Shown: positions 10,870 to 23,112, counted from the stretch's first letter. The stretch: DNA of 64,000 nucleotides from Protea cynaroides (GCA_028583415.1 CM053272.1:44446699-44510698), one strand, 5' to 3'. Notes: generated from the letters alone by a model not told the origin. Program-made: numbers and translations.

Positions 10870-13356
10870 GGAACCAACATGTTACTTTGAGGAGGCTAAA
10901 CACCATGAATGGTGCCAGGCCATGGATACCAAATTTGGTGCTCTCCAACAATAACAGACATGGTCCCCAGTTCCATTGCAGTCGACTATGAACTTAATTC
11001 AATGCAAGTGGGTGTTTCGCGTTAAGCGACATGCTGATGGTACCATTAGTCGCTATAAGGCTCGCTTGGTGGTCAAAGGGTTTTAGCAACAACCAGGTAT
11101 TGACTTCATTGAGACGTTTAGCCCGGTGGTTAAACCAACAATGATTCGTACCATACTATCCCTTGCAGTCTCCAATAACTAGGCCATCCAACAAATGGAT
11201 GTTGAGTATGCATTCCTACACGGTGACCTTAAAGAAATTGTGTATATGACAGAGCCTCCAGGCTACACGGATCCCACCAGACCGTCCCATGTAAGGGTGT
11301 CAACGGGCCGGTCTGGGCCGGTTTCGGTCCCGACTGAACCGGTGTCGGGTTTTATAAGCCCAACCCAAAACATGTCCATTAAGAGTTCGGGCTGGGGTGG
11401 GCTGCGCTGGACACAATAACTAACGGGCTGGTCCGGTGTCGGTTTGATATCGGGCTGGGTTTATTGAGGTGATTTCGGGTTGGTTCGGTCCGGATCGGAT
11501 TTATCGGGCTTATCGAGCCCCTTTTATATGTAAACTATATAGCCTATTTTATTATTTCTATCTATAAAATTAGCATTATTCCTTCCATATGTATGTAATT
11601 TAATAAACTATAACAATTAACATAATCTTTTCAACTATAGATTCACATAATCTTTTAGATCATGAAGTGAACTCTAATAGTGTAACACAATCTATTAAAA
11701 TTTAAAACCATTAAAATTAAGAAATTGGGCCCGAACGGACTTTACCGGTGTTCGGGTTGGGTTTTATCGGTTTGGGCTAATTCGGGCTTCTTAACGGACC
11801 GGTTCAGTTTGGTTTCGGTTTGGGCTGAAACGGTGTCGGGCTTTACAAGCTGAGACCAAAACCTGTCCATTAAGGCTCGGTCCGGGCTGAGTTCGGGTTA
11901 TATCGGGCTGACTCGGTCCATGCTACCGGGCCGGGCCCAGTTTTGACACCCTTAGTCCCATGTTTGCAAAATGAAGAAGGCCATTTATGAGCTCCACCAA
12001 GCACCCCTTGTGTGGTATCAGGTATGATAAATTTGCTGCCAAATTATTGGACTATGGCTTCATGGTGTCCATGTCGGATCCCTCACTATTTATTTTTCAT
12101 GAGAAGTCGGTCACATTATATCTACTCTTGTACATCGATGATATTATTTTCACAGGGACACTACCCAATCGGATCTAACACTTTATGAATTTCCTAGGCC
12201 AACATTTCAAAATGAAGGATTTGGGAACTCTGTCTCATTTTCTAGGCATTCATGTCACTAGAAGTGCCTCAGGTAAATATTTGGACCAATCCCGTTACAT
12301 TCTTGAGCTTCTTCAACTTGCTAACATGGTCGGTTGCAAACCCGTTGGCACCCCTACTACCTCCTTCAAATTAGACTTGGATGACAGTCCTCTTGTCCCA
12401 GATGCCACATCTTACTGAAGTCTTGTAGGGGCACTCTAGTATGTTACCCTCACGAGACTTGACGTTACTTATGCTGTCAATCAAGCACCTTAATTCGACG
12501 AGGCTCCAACTGAGGCTCACTTTAGTGTTGTCAAACGCATACTTCAGTTTCTCAAGGGCACCATTACAGTCAGCTTCACCTACAGCATGGACCACTGGCT
12601 CTACATGCATACTGTGATGCTGACTGGGCTGGCTGCCCAATCGATAGACGCTCGACAGGGGGATATTGTGTGTTCCTTGGCCCTAACCCCATTGCCTAGA
12701 GTGCCAAGAAACAAACCATAGTTGCTTGATTTTTTTTTTGAGGCTGGGTATAGATGCTTAGCTCAAACTTCTGTAGAACTTGTTTGGTTATGTTCCCTGT
12801 TTCGTGAATTGTACTTTCCACTCAAAACTCCTCCTATAATTTGGTGTGACAATGTCTTGGCAATTGCTTTAGCATTCAATCCAGTATTTCATGCCAAAAC
12901 CAAGCATATAACTATTGATTATCACTACATCAGAGAACTAGTCGGATAGAAGGTAATTGACATCAAGTACATTTCTAGTAAAGACCAAGTTGCTGACATC
13001 TTCACCAAAGGACTGAGCACCCCACGGTTATAGTTCCTACAATCCAAGCTTCACTTGTGTCTACCACCGTTTAGGTTGAGGGCGGCTGATAAAGCTGGGA
13101 ACAATTCTCACGCAAGTTCAAATGATGAAATAGAAAATGTTGTGGAATATTCTCATCGACAGAGAGTCCAGTAATTTCAGATTACTATTGTAAGCATAAC
13201 TCCTCTCTCTGTCCTATATTCAAGGAATTGTTATCACATGTGAGACTTGACTCAAGGAATTGTTATCGCATGTGAAACTTGTATTTAACATGTATTAGTT
13301 GTACTCGATACTCAAGAAAGCTGAATGCAATGCATTTTTATCTTCTCTTTCATTCA
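10870..13356 (+). mobile_element. Degenerate Ty1/Copia retrotransposon (RT-RNase H)
   Basis: Plus-strand remains of a Copia polyprotein in several broken blocks. From about 11000 it reads CKWVFRVKRHADGT, then ARLVVKG and FIETFSPVV, then QQMDVEYAFLHGDL (reverse transcriptase). It continues from 11965 after a MITE insertion, with YIDDI and LGTLSHFLGIHV, and RNase H/C-terminal words at 12720-13030 (KTKHITIDYHYIRE, DQVADIFTKGL). Many stops interrupt it. A purine tract GGTTGAGGGCGGC precedes a TGATAAAG sequence at about 13087, a candidate 3' LTR to about 13356. The 5' half is not recognisable. Confidence 0.8.
11292..11954. mobile_element. hAT-type MITE inside the Copia RT
   Basis: Bounded by inverted TAAGGGTGTCAA / TTGACACCCTTA termini and an exact 8-bp duplication GTCCCATG (11284-11291 and 11955-11962). 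It splits the Copia reverse transcriptase. The interior has repeated CGGGCTGG/GGTTCGGT-type subterminal words in both orientations around an AT-rich core, with no ORF. The 8-bp duplication and terminus fit the hAT superfamily. Confidence 0.85.
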
Positions 13357-14639
13357 GTGTTTGTTATCTTCTTTAGATTCCTCTATAAATAATTGAATCC
13401 GATTGTTGTCGTCTCAAACTGGATTGGTCTTTAGCTCACCTAGATTTTCTGCATAAGGAAGAAAAGACACCGTAGTGATGGTCGGGTAGAGACACCCTTT
13501 GGCCACTACGATGCTTAAGTTAGTTTGATGGACAAGCAGAATGGGACAAATAAAGAAAAATGTCCCTTTGTATTTAGGGGATTCGGGTAGCTCACTTGCT
13601 CTGAGTTTGGAAGTTTGAAATTGTCTATGTCTTAACCTGTATATGCTTTATCCATTTATAGGCTGGGAGTGACTTGAATAGGGGAGTTGGACATGCCTTA
13701 TGTTGTGGTGGAATGTCCTCTCTTAGAGCGTGACTCACGCCCACTGACTTGGAGATCAGGTGATCTTATGCTGAGTCATCGGATCATAAGGTCTCTACTT
13801 CAAGATTTCGTTAATTACTCCATGATAGATATCTGGGAGATCTTGTTCCTTGCTCTCAGATCTCTCAAGGTGTTGCACTCAAATCTCTTAAGGTGAGCCC
13901 CTGCTCATGCGTTACTAAACAGGTGGCACAATGCGCATGAACTTGTACAGCAAGTCCCTATTTTTGAGGAGGTGCCAAGGTCATTATACTGGAGAGGTGT
14001 CGAGGCCATCATACTGTTGAGGTGCCGAGGCCTCTATATTGGTACGTCGGAGCTTCTATTCTAGTGAGGTGTTGTGGCCCTCACGACAGCGAGGCTCCGA
14101 GGTTCTTGTGATAGCAAGACTCTGAAACTCTTCGCTATTCTCATTGGTTGTTCCAGTTCATCAGGAGTTGTTTTTGTCTCATTTTTTTAAGGTTAGTCAT
14201 GAGAACGGAACGAGGGTTTTCCCTTAGGGGCTTGGGCCTAGTATACATGTGTCGAGATTTGGAATAAATAAATCTACGGAGTGATTTAAGGAGATAAATC
14301 TATAGAATCATTAGAGATATATTAATAGGGTGATTTTAGGAGATAGATTTGAAAAGTGATTTAAGCAGATAAATCTTTTGAATAAGAGGAATAGTTTTGA
14401 AATTTATAAGAATCTTAATTCAAATAAATATCTCTGAGGCATGGGTATGCATTATATTGGAAAAAGATCTTCTCATATTGTTCATTTTTTCTAGTCCTGA
14501 TTGAGTTATTGGAGTTCACTTGGTGTGAATACCGATATATTAGTATGCACACTGAGTAAACTCCAGCTGCTGGAGGAGAGGATCCGAATCTGACATATTA
14601 TGTCTATGCATGTGTAAGGAGTATTCTTATCTATTATTT
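13357..14639. other. Non-coding, with diverged short tandem repeats
   Basis: No gene. At about 13960-14120 a diverged repeat of about 28 bp of the type GAGGTGCCGAGGCC recurs five to six times. The words AATCTATAGAATCATTAGAG at about 14300 recur near 31520 and 19590, indicating an uncharacterised dispersed repeat. Confidence 0.4.
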
Positions 14640-14975
14640 TGGTCTCTCCCAACCCTAAACATGAATATATGCCTTAGAACAGTGATTGAGAAATTGAAAT
14701 GAGTTGGTAAAGGTTGCAAGGGCAGATTCTAATTTGGCAAGGCAAAATTCGTCAACGTCATGACCATCCGAGGCTGATTTGGAATCCTCTTGTTTAGAGT
14801 TCAGACTAGGAAGGTTATGAAATAGATGGCACATATCAATCTTGTGACTTTTAAAAATACCCAGATGCTGCCAGTAATAACTGCCTTTATAATGTTTCAC
14901 TTCTTAGGAAAAAATTCCCAACTTTGTCCTTGGTAATTCTTCCCGCGTTTTCTCAAATTACTAACACGTACTGTG
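14640..14975. repeat. Duplicated segment shared with unit B end
   Basis: Matches 19725-20068, including CTATTATTTTGGTCTCTCC and TTGGCAAGGCAAAATTCGT-like words. The minus-strand open stretches in the two copies are not conserved in frame, so I do not call a gene. Confidence 0.65.
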
Positions 14976-15295
14976 CTTCTTCTTCTTTGTTTTTTTTTTC
15001 TACCAGACCTTTTGGGTTCCCCTAGGGGTGGTAAATTTTGGAATTCTTTTCCCTTCTTTAATTTTATTGTTAAATGTCTCAGGTCACGTGTAAGACAAAT
15101 CTCCCATTATACCAACGATGGCTTATTAAAAAGTATCATTTACATAGACCAGAGGAGAGAAAAAAATAATATAAAAAAATTATTTGAGAAAATGTATGGT
15201 ATCATAGTAGTTTGGGAAACTTTTTCCCCATATGTTATGTTTAACTTTTTCAACTACAGGGAATTGCATCCCACACCCCTAATCACTTAGGCTAT

Positions 15296-16032
15296 TGCAA
15301 GGGGAATAACGATCCTATCAATCGAAGAAAGACATGTGTCTAAATACGAGGAGAAGACACGTGTTCAATCAGGTGCAAGCTCATAAGGAAGCCACCTCAA
15401 AAGTCAATTCCATAAAATTAGAGTAGATCCTACAATCTTGAACCAACAATCATGGATCCATCCAGATTGCATATGTTCCACCATTCTCGGCATTATGCCA
15501 GTTGATGATGTCGCCCAAGAGCCAAGATCCCAAGATCTCGGAACTGCCATAGGAAGGTTCATTGGAAGATCTATATCCAACAACTATTAGCCACCTACCC
15601 ATGTTTCGATCCGACTTCAAAGGGATTGAGTCATGGACTCACCCACTCTTCTTATCCAACCATCGCAACAGTTCATGGTTGACAGTGGAGAGTTCTGGAT
15701 ATGTGCAAGATCAAGGTCATAAAATAGATCGTGTCAAAATCCTTGTCATTCCATGACCCCTTTATATATAGAGCCTAATCCGAAGGTAAACAGATCCAAC
15801 TTTTGATAACATTACAATCTCTCTCGATCTCTAAAGGCTAAACCCACTTTCAAGAACTCGCATTCTTCATATCGAGCTCCAACTACTTGTGATCTAGTTC
15901 TAACTTAGGCATCGGAGTGGCCACACAGTTTATAAACCCGCCCTCAGTAGCCTATCTACTTCCTTTTATGCAAGTTCAACCCCTTGTGAAGCTCAGGCAT
16001 TAGCCGACAACAACATCCGTAACTCGGGATCA
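15296..16032 (+). mobile_element. Gypsy-type solo LTR in unit B
   Basis: Matches 26584-27290 in unit C and is absent from unit A. It has a TATA box (TTTATATATAGAGCC, about 15770), a downstream CT-rich start region, and CTTAGGCATCGGAGTGG (about 15906-15922), a motif seen in LTR R regions of large plant Gypsy elements. No coding DNA accompanies it. Exact ends and target duplication are uncertain. Confidence 0.5.
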
Positions 16033-17304
16033 TGGTGATACTTCAAAAACAAAAACAAAAATGATACCAAACCCTAAAATAGAATTGACACACCAATTCA
16101 ACTTTGCTAGCATTCACTTGAACTTCAGGAAAAAAAAAATCGATTCTTTAAATTAGGAATTGGATCCAACTGAATCGATCGGCCGATATTTAAAATCGTT
16201 GTTGTCAGTCAGAGGAGCTTCAAATCCTACCGTTGCCATTTATTTCTCTCTCTTCACCGACAATTGTCACGACTTTGATAACTTCAAAAATTCACTTCTC
16301 TTTCCCACCTATGCTTTTCACATATTTGAATCTTAAAAATCTCATATGGCAGGAGCTGCAATAGACTCACGATTGAAGAAGAGATTAGTATGGCCAGAAC
16401 CAGAAGGGGGCATTTCAGCTTTGAGGCACGTGCTGTGTAGCAGAAGGATCAGAGTGGGAGGACATTGGCAAAATTAGTATGATCCAATCTAGAGAACTAG
16501 AACCTCGCTTATTGAATGGCCTTCACTTGTACTTCACAGCCTAAAAAGTTCACAAAAGGAAGAACAGCTAAGTTTACTATTTACTGTTTTACCAGTTATC
16601 CCCACAGGAGCACTTGCCATCCCTGAAATGATGAAACTTTTTGTTGTCCCTAACGATGATCTCTCTTCGATTTTCGATATGATCTTGACGGCATTATGGC
16701 AGTCTTCACCTATCCGGAGGTTCTTGATAATTCTCAGCGTGGTTCCTGGTGGTGTACTTATAATCCCGTCAGCAATAGCCAGCATCTCACGATCGTAGAG
16801 CAGGGCTTTTTCCTTGCAAAGGCGAAGGTAGCGCAGGGCTTTCTCCTTGGCATTTTTATCGATATCATGAAGCACAGGCCTCTTGTCCAGTACATAACCT
16901 GCTTCCTTCATTTCCTCTTTCAAAGGTCTTAGTTTCTCATAGAGCACTTCCTTCTTTGGGTTTACAATTGTTTGAATAAAATTCGAGTGAATCTTTGTTC
17001 TCTTTTCAGACCAAATGCTCTGTTTCAAACAAGAAGGGGATTTAGGAAGATGGCCCAGTTCAACCTTTTGCTCCTTGCGAAAAAAAGGGAAATATTTTCG
17101 TAGGGTCTTCCACACAAAGGGAGCTGGGCGCGGTTGGCATATTATTTATAAACTCCCTCGCTTCAATCGTCTTCCCTGATTTTGCAAGTAGATCAACAAT
17201 GCGAACATAATGCTCCATGGATGAATCAATACCGTTGTTTTTTATTGATTCGAAGTACATCTGTCCTTGTCCCACAGCCCCTAAGCACACACAAGCCATT
17301 AGGA

Positions 17305-18012
17305 CCCGTTTGATAACACTCTAGCTCCTTACTTCTTAGTTCTGAAGCTAATCCAGAATAGAATGACGATTGATAAACACGGTTTAAGTTTTGACTCCCA
17401 TGAAATGAATCGTTCCAAAAATGTCTCTGGGAGCTAAAAAACTGGAACTAAAAAAACTGGAGCTAAAAAAACTTACTTCTCTTATTCCGGAGCTATTACC
17501 ACTACTGACTGTCATCACCACCACCACTGGTACTGCCATCATCACCACCACCCCTCCACCACCTACCACGCACAGCCGCCGCTACCACCACCACCATCAC
17601 TGCCACCCCCACACGCCACCACCACCACCACCGCAGCCGCCACCGCCACCACCACCATCACCCACCACATACCACCACCTACCACCACTTACCACCACTG
17701 TCGCCACCACCACCATCACCACCACCACCCATCCGCACCGCCACCACCCACCACCCCTGCCTCTACCACCACCACCGTCACCACCACCACCCCCCACCAG
17801 CACCGCCGCCGCCACCACTACCACCATCCCCCCCCCCCCCCCTACCCATCAACACCACCACCACCAAACAACATTCTGGAAATATAGTTTTTTGATTTTG
17901 GAGCAGCATTATCAAATACATTCTACTCCAAAAATCCTGACTCTAGAGAAGAAATAGAAAACAATTCTCGATCAGAAGTAGCTTCATGGGAGCTGGAATG
18001 TTTTCAAACGGG
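17305..18012. mobile_element. CCA-rich MITE inserted in PPR copy B
   Basis: Inverted termini CCCGTTTGATAAC and GTTTTCAAACGGG bound a 0.7-kb insert missing from copies A and C. Flanks CCATTAGGAC (left) and CCTAGGAC (right) look like a host duplication with a 2-bp change. The core (17505-17865) is an almost pure pyrimidine CCA/CAC tract. The 8-bp-like duplication suggests hAT, but a PIF/Harbinger origin is possible. Confidence 0.7.
17505..17865. repeat. Imperfect (CCA)n tract
   Basis: About 360 bases dominated by CCACCA/CACCAC with strong strand asymmetry. Open frames on either strand (Pro/Thr/His-rich plus, Val/Gly-rich minus) are products of the triplet repeat, not genes. Confidence 0.9.
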
Positions 18013-18825
18013 CCTAGGACTCGTGAGAAAGTAATCCCGTCTGGATTCATACCATTTGCTCTCATCTCAAAGATTTCAAGGGCTTCTTCTGCTTTTCCAT
18101 TTTCCGCTAAACCCATAATCGTGTTATTCCACGAAACCAAGTTCCATTTCGGCATTTCACCAAACGCTAGACGAGCATCTTCTGTACTGCCCAATTTGCA
18201 GTACATCTCGACCACTTTGCAGTCATGAACCTTTCTTCCTACTTCTAACAGCTTCATATCAATACATGCCTGTAGCAGTGCAATAAATCTATAAATCTAT
18301 CTGGAACAATGTAAATTCCGCGTCTTTCCATATGGCCCATGAGCTCAAGAGCTTCTTCTACTTGCCGTTCTCTGCAAAAATCTTTCAAATCCAAATTCAT
18401 CTGATGCCCTCCATCCACATACGAGGTATCTCTTAAAATAATTACTGAACCTCTGCTCTTCTCAGAAGAAAACATTTTCAAAACACCAAAATCATCGCAA
18501 TAACTTCGAGATTTGAAACATAAGCGGTTTGGTGTACCACTGTCTTTGTGGAGCGAACAGATATTTATAAAACTGACCGTTGTCGGCCTTTCAACCGTTG
18601 TACACCGCATCAACATCTACAAAAAGAATGTTTCAGAGGATTGTGAGACGCCGGAACTGAAAGCTCCCTTGAGAAGATCAGGAATTCTATCCTATCCATC
18701 CATATAAGGATCTAAATGAATCAGATTCGGCACTATCGGAATTCGAATCCGACGAAATCCGATCGGAATACGTACGAAATTATAAAGCATCTAGCAAATA
18801 AATTTGTTAATCTGCTTGTGAGGAC

Positions 18826-19450
18826 TTGGATTTATGTTTAAAACAATAGTTCTGTAAACTGGAATTACGAAGTTCAGCATCTTTCATGTGAATGCTGATT
18901 TCAAGCAATATGGTGGGTTAATCATCTTCTGAAACAGAATTGGTGAAATAGACAACCAATTTAGATGACAAGAAACATGAATAAATGAAAAAGAAAACAG
19001 AACGCACATTCAATGTACAAATCTCATGAAAAAACAATCACAACTTTTTATTCCCTTTCAGATGGAAGAGGTTTGCTATTTCCGTTTTACATAAAAGATA
19101 TTGCAGGAAGCGACAAGATGGGAACAAAAAAAAGGGAAGAATGATGGAAAGGAAGAGAGCACATCTATCATCTGTACAATACGAATCAGAGAAAGGGAAC
19201 TTACTCAGAAGTTAAGAGAAGAGAGTAAATCGACAGTGGCAGCAGCTGCAATCGGCGTGACGAAGAACAACGAAGAGAAAGATCCTCTTTTTTTTTAATG
19301 AAGCAGTAGAAGAAAGAAGCAGTAACGAAGAACAACGATGAGAAACATGAATGAGAAGGAGAAACAAGATGAAAGAAGAATGAAAGAAAATAAAAACCAT
19401 CTCGTCGTTTAACCCTAAGGTAAAGGTAACTGAAGTTTTTAGGGTGCTTA
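18826..19450. repeat. Duplicated segment shared with unit A (9255-10040)
   Basis: See unit A. Upstream of PPR copy B, homologous to 9255-10040. The remaining DNA to 19725 is AT-rich with GATTCGGATTC-like words and no gene. Confidence 0.7.
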
Positions 19451-19724
19451 CCTAATGATCCCATTTATTCGGATTCGGATGCTTATTTGAATTTAGATTC
19501 CTTTAAACAGAATCAGAGATTGTTTGGATTTGGATTCTAATTGAATTGAATCCGATAATTTAGAATAAAAGAATCTATGTAATGATTTAAAAAGAAAAAT
19601 CTATAAATCATCTGAAATATATTAATATATGCAGCCAGTGAACTCCAAAACTACTGGATCATAGCTAAAGACCTTCCAATGAAAAAAGAAAATCCAAATC
19701 CCATCATATTATATAGATGTACGC

Positions 19725-20068
19725 ACAAATATTATTCTTATCTATTATTTTGGTCTCTCCAAACCCTGAACATGAATGAATATGGTTTAGATCAGTGATT
19801 GAGAAATCGAAGCGATGAGTTGGCAAGGGTTGCAAGGGCTGCAACGGCAATTTGACAAGGCAAAATTCGTGGAAGCCATAAACCAATTCCAGGCTGGTTT
19901 GGAATCCTCTGGTTTATACAAGGAAAGTAATGAAATAGGTGGCTCATATTAATCTTGTGAATTCTAAAAAATAACCAGAAGCTGCCATTACTTCTTGGGA
20001 AATAGACTTCCAAATTTGTCCTCGTTATTCTTCCGGCGTTTTTTCACATAAGTAACACCTACCTTGCA
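19725..20068. repeat. Duplicated segment shared with unit A (14640-14975)
   Basis: Right end of unit B. Homologous to 14640-14975 with small indels that change the reading frames, so no conserved protein is indicated. Confidence 0.65.
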
Positions 20069-20438
20069 ATATATCCAAAAATTTTACTTAATCAACAAAG
20101 TCTATTTCGTTAAAAGATTCTTGTTAGTTGCTAACGTTAGATGCGTTGAGAATTTTAATGGGCGATAATACCTTTTTAGACTTATTAAAAGATCAAAATA
20201 CTATTTCCTTTCATCAACAATTTTCATCTTCCTTGAATCTTCTGTTCGACGACGATGGAATTAGTGAATCTCTACTCTCTGCTGTGATCCTCTCTCCCTT
20301 TCCCTTTCAGAGGAACAGAAAATGGAGACAGAGCTCTGATCGATTTTGCAGATATAGAATCTGCCGGTATGAGACCTGAAGAAACGGCATACCGTTTGCA
20401 GCAGAGGATGAACCAGTGATTGCCATGATCGATCATGT

Positions 20439-21035
20439 CTAAGCTGTAGCAGGAAAATCCTTGATCCAATCATCTAATGGCTTCCCAACCAAATACACAA
20501 TGAACCCAATTTTCCTTATCGCCTGCACATTAACCACATTCCTTCCGTCAAAGAAAAACACTGGCTTCTCCATCGCATCATAGATCTTCTGATAATCAAG
20601 AGACTTAAACTCATTCCACTCTGTCAGTATACACACACTATGAGCTCCCTTGGCCGTCTCATAAGGATCCTTAATCACATTCAAATTCTTCTTCTCTGTA
20701 ACACCAGCCGACACCAAATACTGTGGATGATCCCAATCAAACTTACTCGTCGCCAGATCTTGTTTGATTTGATCCTCTGTCACCTGCGGATCATAGGTCG
20801 CGAGATGCGCTTTGTCCCCCAATAGCCCATGACATACATCGATTGCAGGTGTTTATCTGGTGTCCCCTGTATCCTTCTTGAAAGCAAATCCAAGAACAAC
20901 AATTTTTTTTCCTGATATAGTGTTGAACATCGATGACACCACTCGATTCATGAATCAAGATTTTCTGGTAATCGTTGATCTGAACCACTTATCTCCATTA
21001 ATTAGCAACCTCAGTGAACCAATTCACAGCTTAGA
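20439..21035 (-). pseudogene. UDP-glucose 6-dehydrogenase 3' pseudogene
   Basis: The C-terminal third of plant UGDH, the enzyme making UDP-glucuronate for cell-wall sugars. An open part (20822-20439) reads GDKAHLATYDPQVTEDQI, then GAHSVCILTEWNEFKSLDYQ, FFFDGRNVV and GFIVYLVGKPLDDW. Upstream, the words TEVAN-stop-W, VVQINDYQK, SGKKIVVLGFAFKKDTGDTR-stop-TPAIDVCHGL occur in shifting frames with at least three stops. The N-terminal NAD-binding and catalytic parts are missing. Plant UGDH coding regions usually lack introns, so absence of introns does not prove retroposition. It lies in DNA inserted between units B and C. Confidence 0.85.
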
Positions 21036-21059
21036 CATGATCGATCATGACAAGCTATA

Positions 21060-21750
21060 GTCTGTTCAACGAGGGCTTTTGTATTTTTTTTTTCCTGATT
21101 CTGATATATGACTAATAATTGTCTGCCTTTGAAAGGTTTGGTCTCTTGTTTCATCCATCGAGTGCCAGTATTAACAAATCTAAAAGGAGAATGGGGAAGA
21201 AGAAGTTCATCAAAAATTTAACAAAGCCATCCCTCCCATCCCCTCCGGTCATCTTTATCGCTTTATTTATTTTCCACTATCATTTTATCATCTTGCTTTA
21301 TTTTATTCATCTTCTACAACTGGTTTCTCTATATCCCTTTTTCTGATGATCTACCTGTTTATGCGAACTTGCATAGTGTTTTGAACTGCTCTGGTCATGG
21401 TGGAGATAGGAGGCCGGTGATGGGATGCCGGAAATAGGAGGCCGGTGATGGGATGCCAGAGATAGGAGGCCGGAGATAGGATGTTACCGTGGACAACAAC
21501 GCAGAGGGGACTCGGGTTAGGGCTTGGCTGAGAGTGAAAAGGAAAGAGAGACATAAAATATAAGTTCCATTACAAAGGTCAAATTAGTCATCAACATACT
21601 TTTTTAATTTTTCAATTTTTAATATGAAGGGTAAAACTGTATTTCAATAATTCCGTCAGTTAGTTGGATGTGATTGAGAATTTTACAATCTTGTGGGGGT
21701 AGATGAGATTTTTAATCCTTAATGGTGTGTATATGAAAATTTTCCTATTG
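21060..21750. other. Non-coding insert with short minisatellite and MULE-like end
   Basis: A unit of about 25 bp of the type GATAGGAGGCCGGTGATGGGATGCCGG repeats three to four times at about 21400-21485. The segment 21560-21750, read on the minus strand, resembles the MULE-like terminus seen at 10056 and 21836 and abuts unit C homology at about 21750. It may be the right end of the element that carried the UGDH fragment. No matching left end was found. Confidence 0.4.
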
Positions 21751-22737
21751 TTAAATATGATTTTTGGGCGAGGGTTTCTCGGGTCACGTTTGGGTAAAAT
21801 CTCCCATTATACCAACGATGGCATATTAAGAAATAAGGAAATATCATATACTGTAGGGAAATTTCATATACTATCCAAATAGTTTGTTTAACATCACTTA
21901 CCACCTTATGGTTTTTGAAATTATCAATCGCACCCCATTAACTGGTGAAAGAGAATTAAATATTTTTTTAGACATCTATATCCTTTGCCTATTAAACAGA
22001 TAAATGTTAAAATTACTATCCAGAATTACATCGCCAGAGAACGTCGGCAAAACTGCAACAACTGAGGTTACTGGAGAAATGTATGTGGCCGCGTAAGAGT
22101 TGCAACTGTCGACAGCGGTAACAGAGGTCGTTGTTTTCTTTTCTTACTACGTGTTTCTCGGTGGTTGTTTCAGGCTCTGCTGTCTCCTTATTGTTTCCGT
22201 TGGTGATAACGGTGGTGGACAGAAGGAGACTGGCGTCGGGTTTGAGAAGGAAAGAAGGGACAGCAAGCGTCGCTGTTGCTGTCCCTAGAAAGGAAAGGAA
22301 AAGAGAGAGTTGAGAAAGAGGGATGAGGTGTCGGGTTTAGGAACAGAGAGGGAACAATCTGGAGAGAAGCTCCAAAACCATGGCAAAAAGGTCTCTCTGA
22401 TCCACAATGAGAGGAAATTAATCTTCTGTGGAGGAATAGAGAGGGAACAATCTGCAGAGAAACTCCAAAACCCAGTCAATTCATCTGGATTGATTGTTGT
22501 AAAGTGCAGTTTTACATTAAAAAAAGAAAAAAACATCTGCAGTTTACCAATGGCGGTTTGGAGGTGTCCATTCCCACACGTTGGTTCTCCTTTCTTAATT
22601 TCAATCTCACTCGTATTCTTCTCTTTAACTATAGCTGCTGTCTGCCATCAAATGCATCTTCTCCATCACTTTACGCTGCTCAATGCTCAGTCTTCAATCA
22701 ATTCGATGAGTTATCTAGCGGTTCGATGAACATGTCG

Positions 22738-22926
22738 TTATGAAGCAAACGTGTCCGGCAGCCATGGCCTTACCTGCTTCACAACCATAGCCATTACCAT
22801 GGCATCCATGTATGTAGCAAAGAACTCCCTGTTCAACATTTCCGAAGCCTTTCCGTTAAACCCTTCTCTTCCTTCTCGATTCTCTCCCACTGCTAAGGTC
22901 TCAGGGGTTTCTTTCACCACTGCGCA
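22738..22926 (-). pseudogene. Exon-like fragment of unknown gene
   Basis: Minus-strand open block after a CTCTGCGCAG acceptor. It begins VKETPETLAVGENREGREG and continues through FATYMDAM to VRPWLPDTFAS and a stop. The 30-odd bases before its acceptor (22927-22957, read on the minus strand) are nearly identical to those before the plus-strand block at 25951. Its family is not recognised. Phase would allow joining after the LEA-like block, so the two may be exons of one captured gene, rearranged. Confidence 0.3.
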
Positions 22927-22957
22927 GAGGATGAAGAATTGAAGAGCAAACCTGGTG

Positions 22958-23112
22958 GGCTAAGCATGTGCGCTCTGAATTATATGGCTGCTTGACACAA
23001 ATCAGGGCACGAAGAGTCCGTGCGTGTCTCAATCCCCTGTATTTGGAGAGATTAGACCAGATCTGTCTGTGGCGTGCCAGGCGCTGGTGGCAGAGTCGAC
23101 GGAGGAGATGAG
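22958..23112 (+). pseudogene. Beta-amylase (BAM1-like) exon fragment, 5' part
   Basis: Reads RPDLSVACQALVAESTEEM, matching the region after the transit peptide of chloroplast BAM1-type beta-amylases. It continues after the retroelement at 25517. The upstream start and transit peptide are absent. The open frame breaks at a stop near 22976. Confidence 0.75.

Larger units (their letters stand above)
4230..14990. repeat. Tandem duplication unit A (PPR-containing)
   Basis: The leftmost of three homologous units. Its left part (4230-4570) matches 15040-15290 in unit B and 21750-21835 plus 26426-26580 in unit C. Its PPR copy matches those at 16534-18616 and 27427-28770. Its right parts 9255-10040 and 14640-14975 match 18826-19450 and 19725-20068 in unit B. 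The unit is inflated to about 10.7 kb by TRIM, foldback, Copia and hAT insertions absent from the sister copies. A short local duplication lies at about 4425-4540. Confidence 0.75.
16534..18616 (-). pseudogene. DYW-type PPR pseudogene, copy B
   Basis: Decayed paralogue of the gene at 27427-28770, read from 18616 leftward. Disablements include an 8-bp ATAAATCT duplication at about 18290 (frameshift), loss of about 45 bp in the first PPR repeats near 18223, a 0.7-kb MITE insertion at about 17305-18012, frame changes near 17110, and a late frameshift that destroys the RDNKRFHHF/DYW end. The HSE motif has become DRE and CGDC has become GEDC. It shares the pre-HSE insertion with copy A, so the two are sister copies by coding sequence. 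Confidence 0.88.
15000..20068. repeat. Tandem duplication unit B
   Basis: The second of three homologous units, with the decayed PPR copy B, a solo LTR shared with unit C, and the two right-hand segments shared with unit A. It ends near 20068, where sequence matching unit A (TCTTCCGGCGTTTT then AGTAACAC) stops and an insertion with the UGDH pseudogene begins. Confidence 0.75.

Noticed and set aside
17421..17957. 178-codon Pro/Thr/His-rich open frame
   Set aside because: Triplet-repeat artefact of the CCA tract inside a MITE, with no counterpart in sister units.
14655..20013. Minus-strand open stretches in the duplicated segments (14655-14900 and 19704-20013)
   Set aside because: The frames are not conserved between the two homologous copies.
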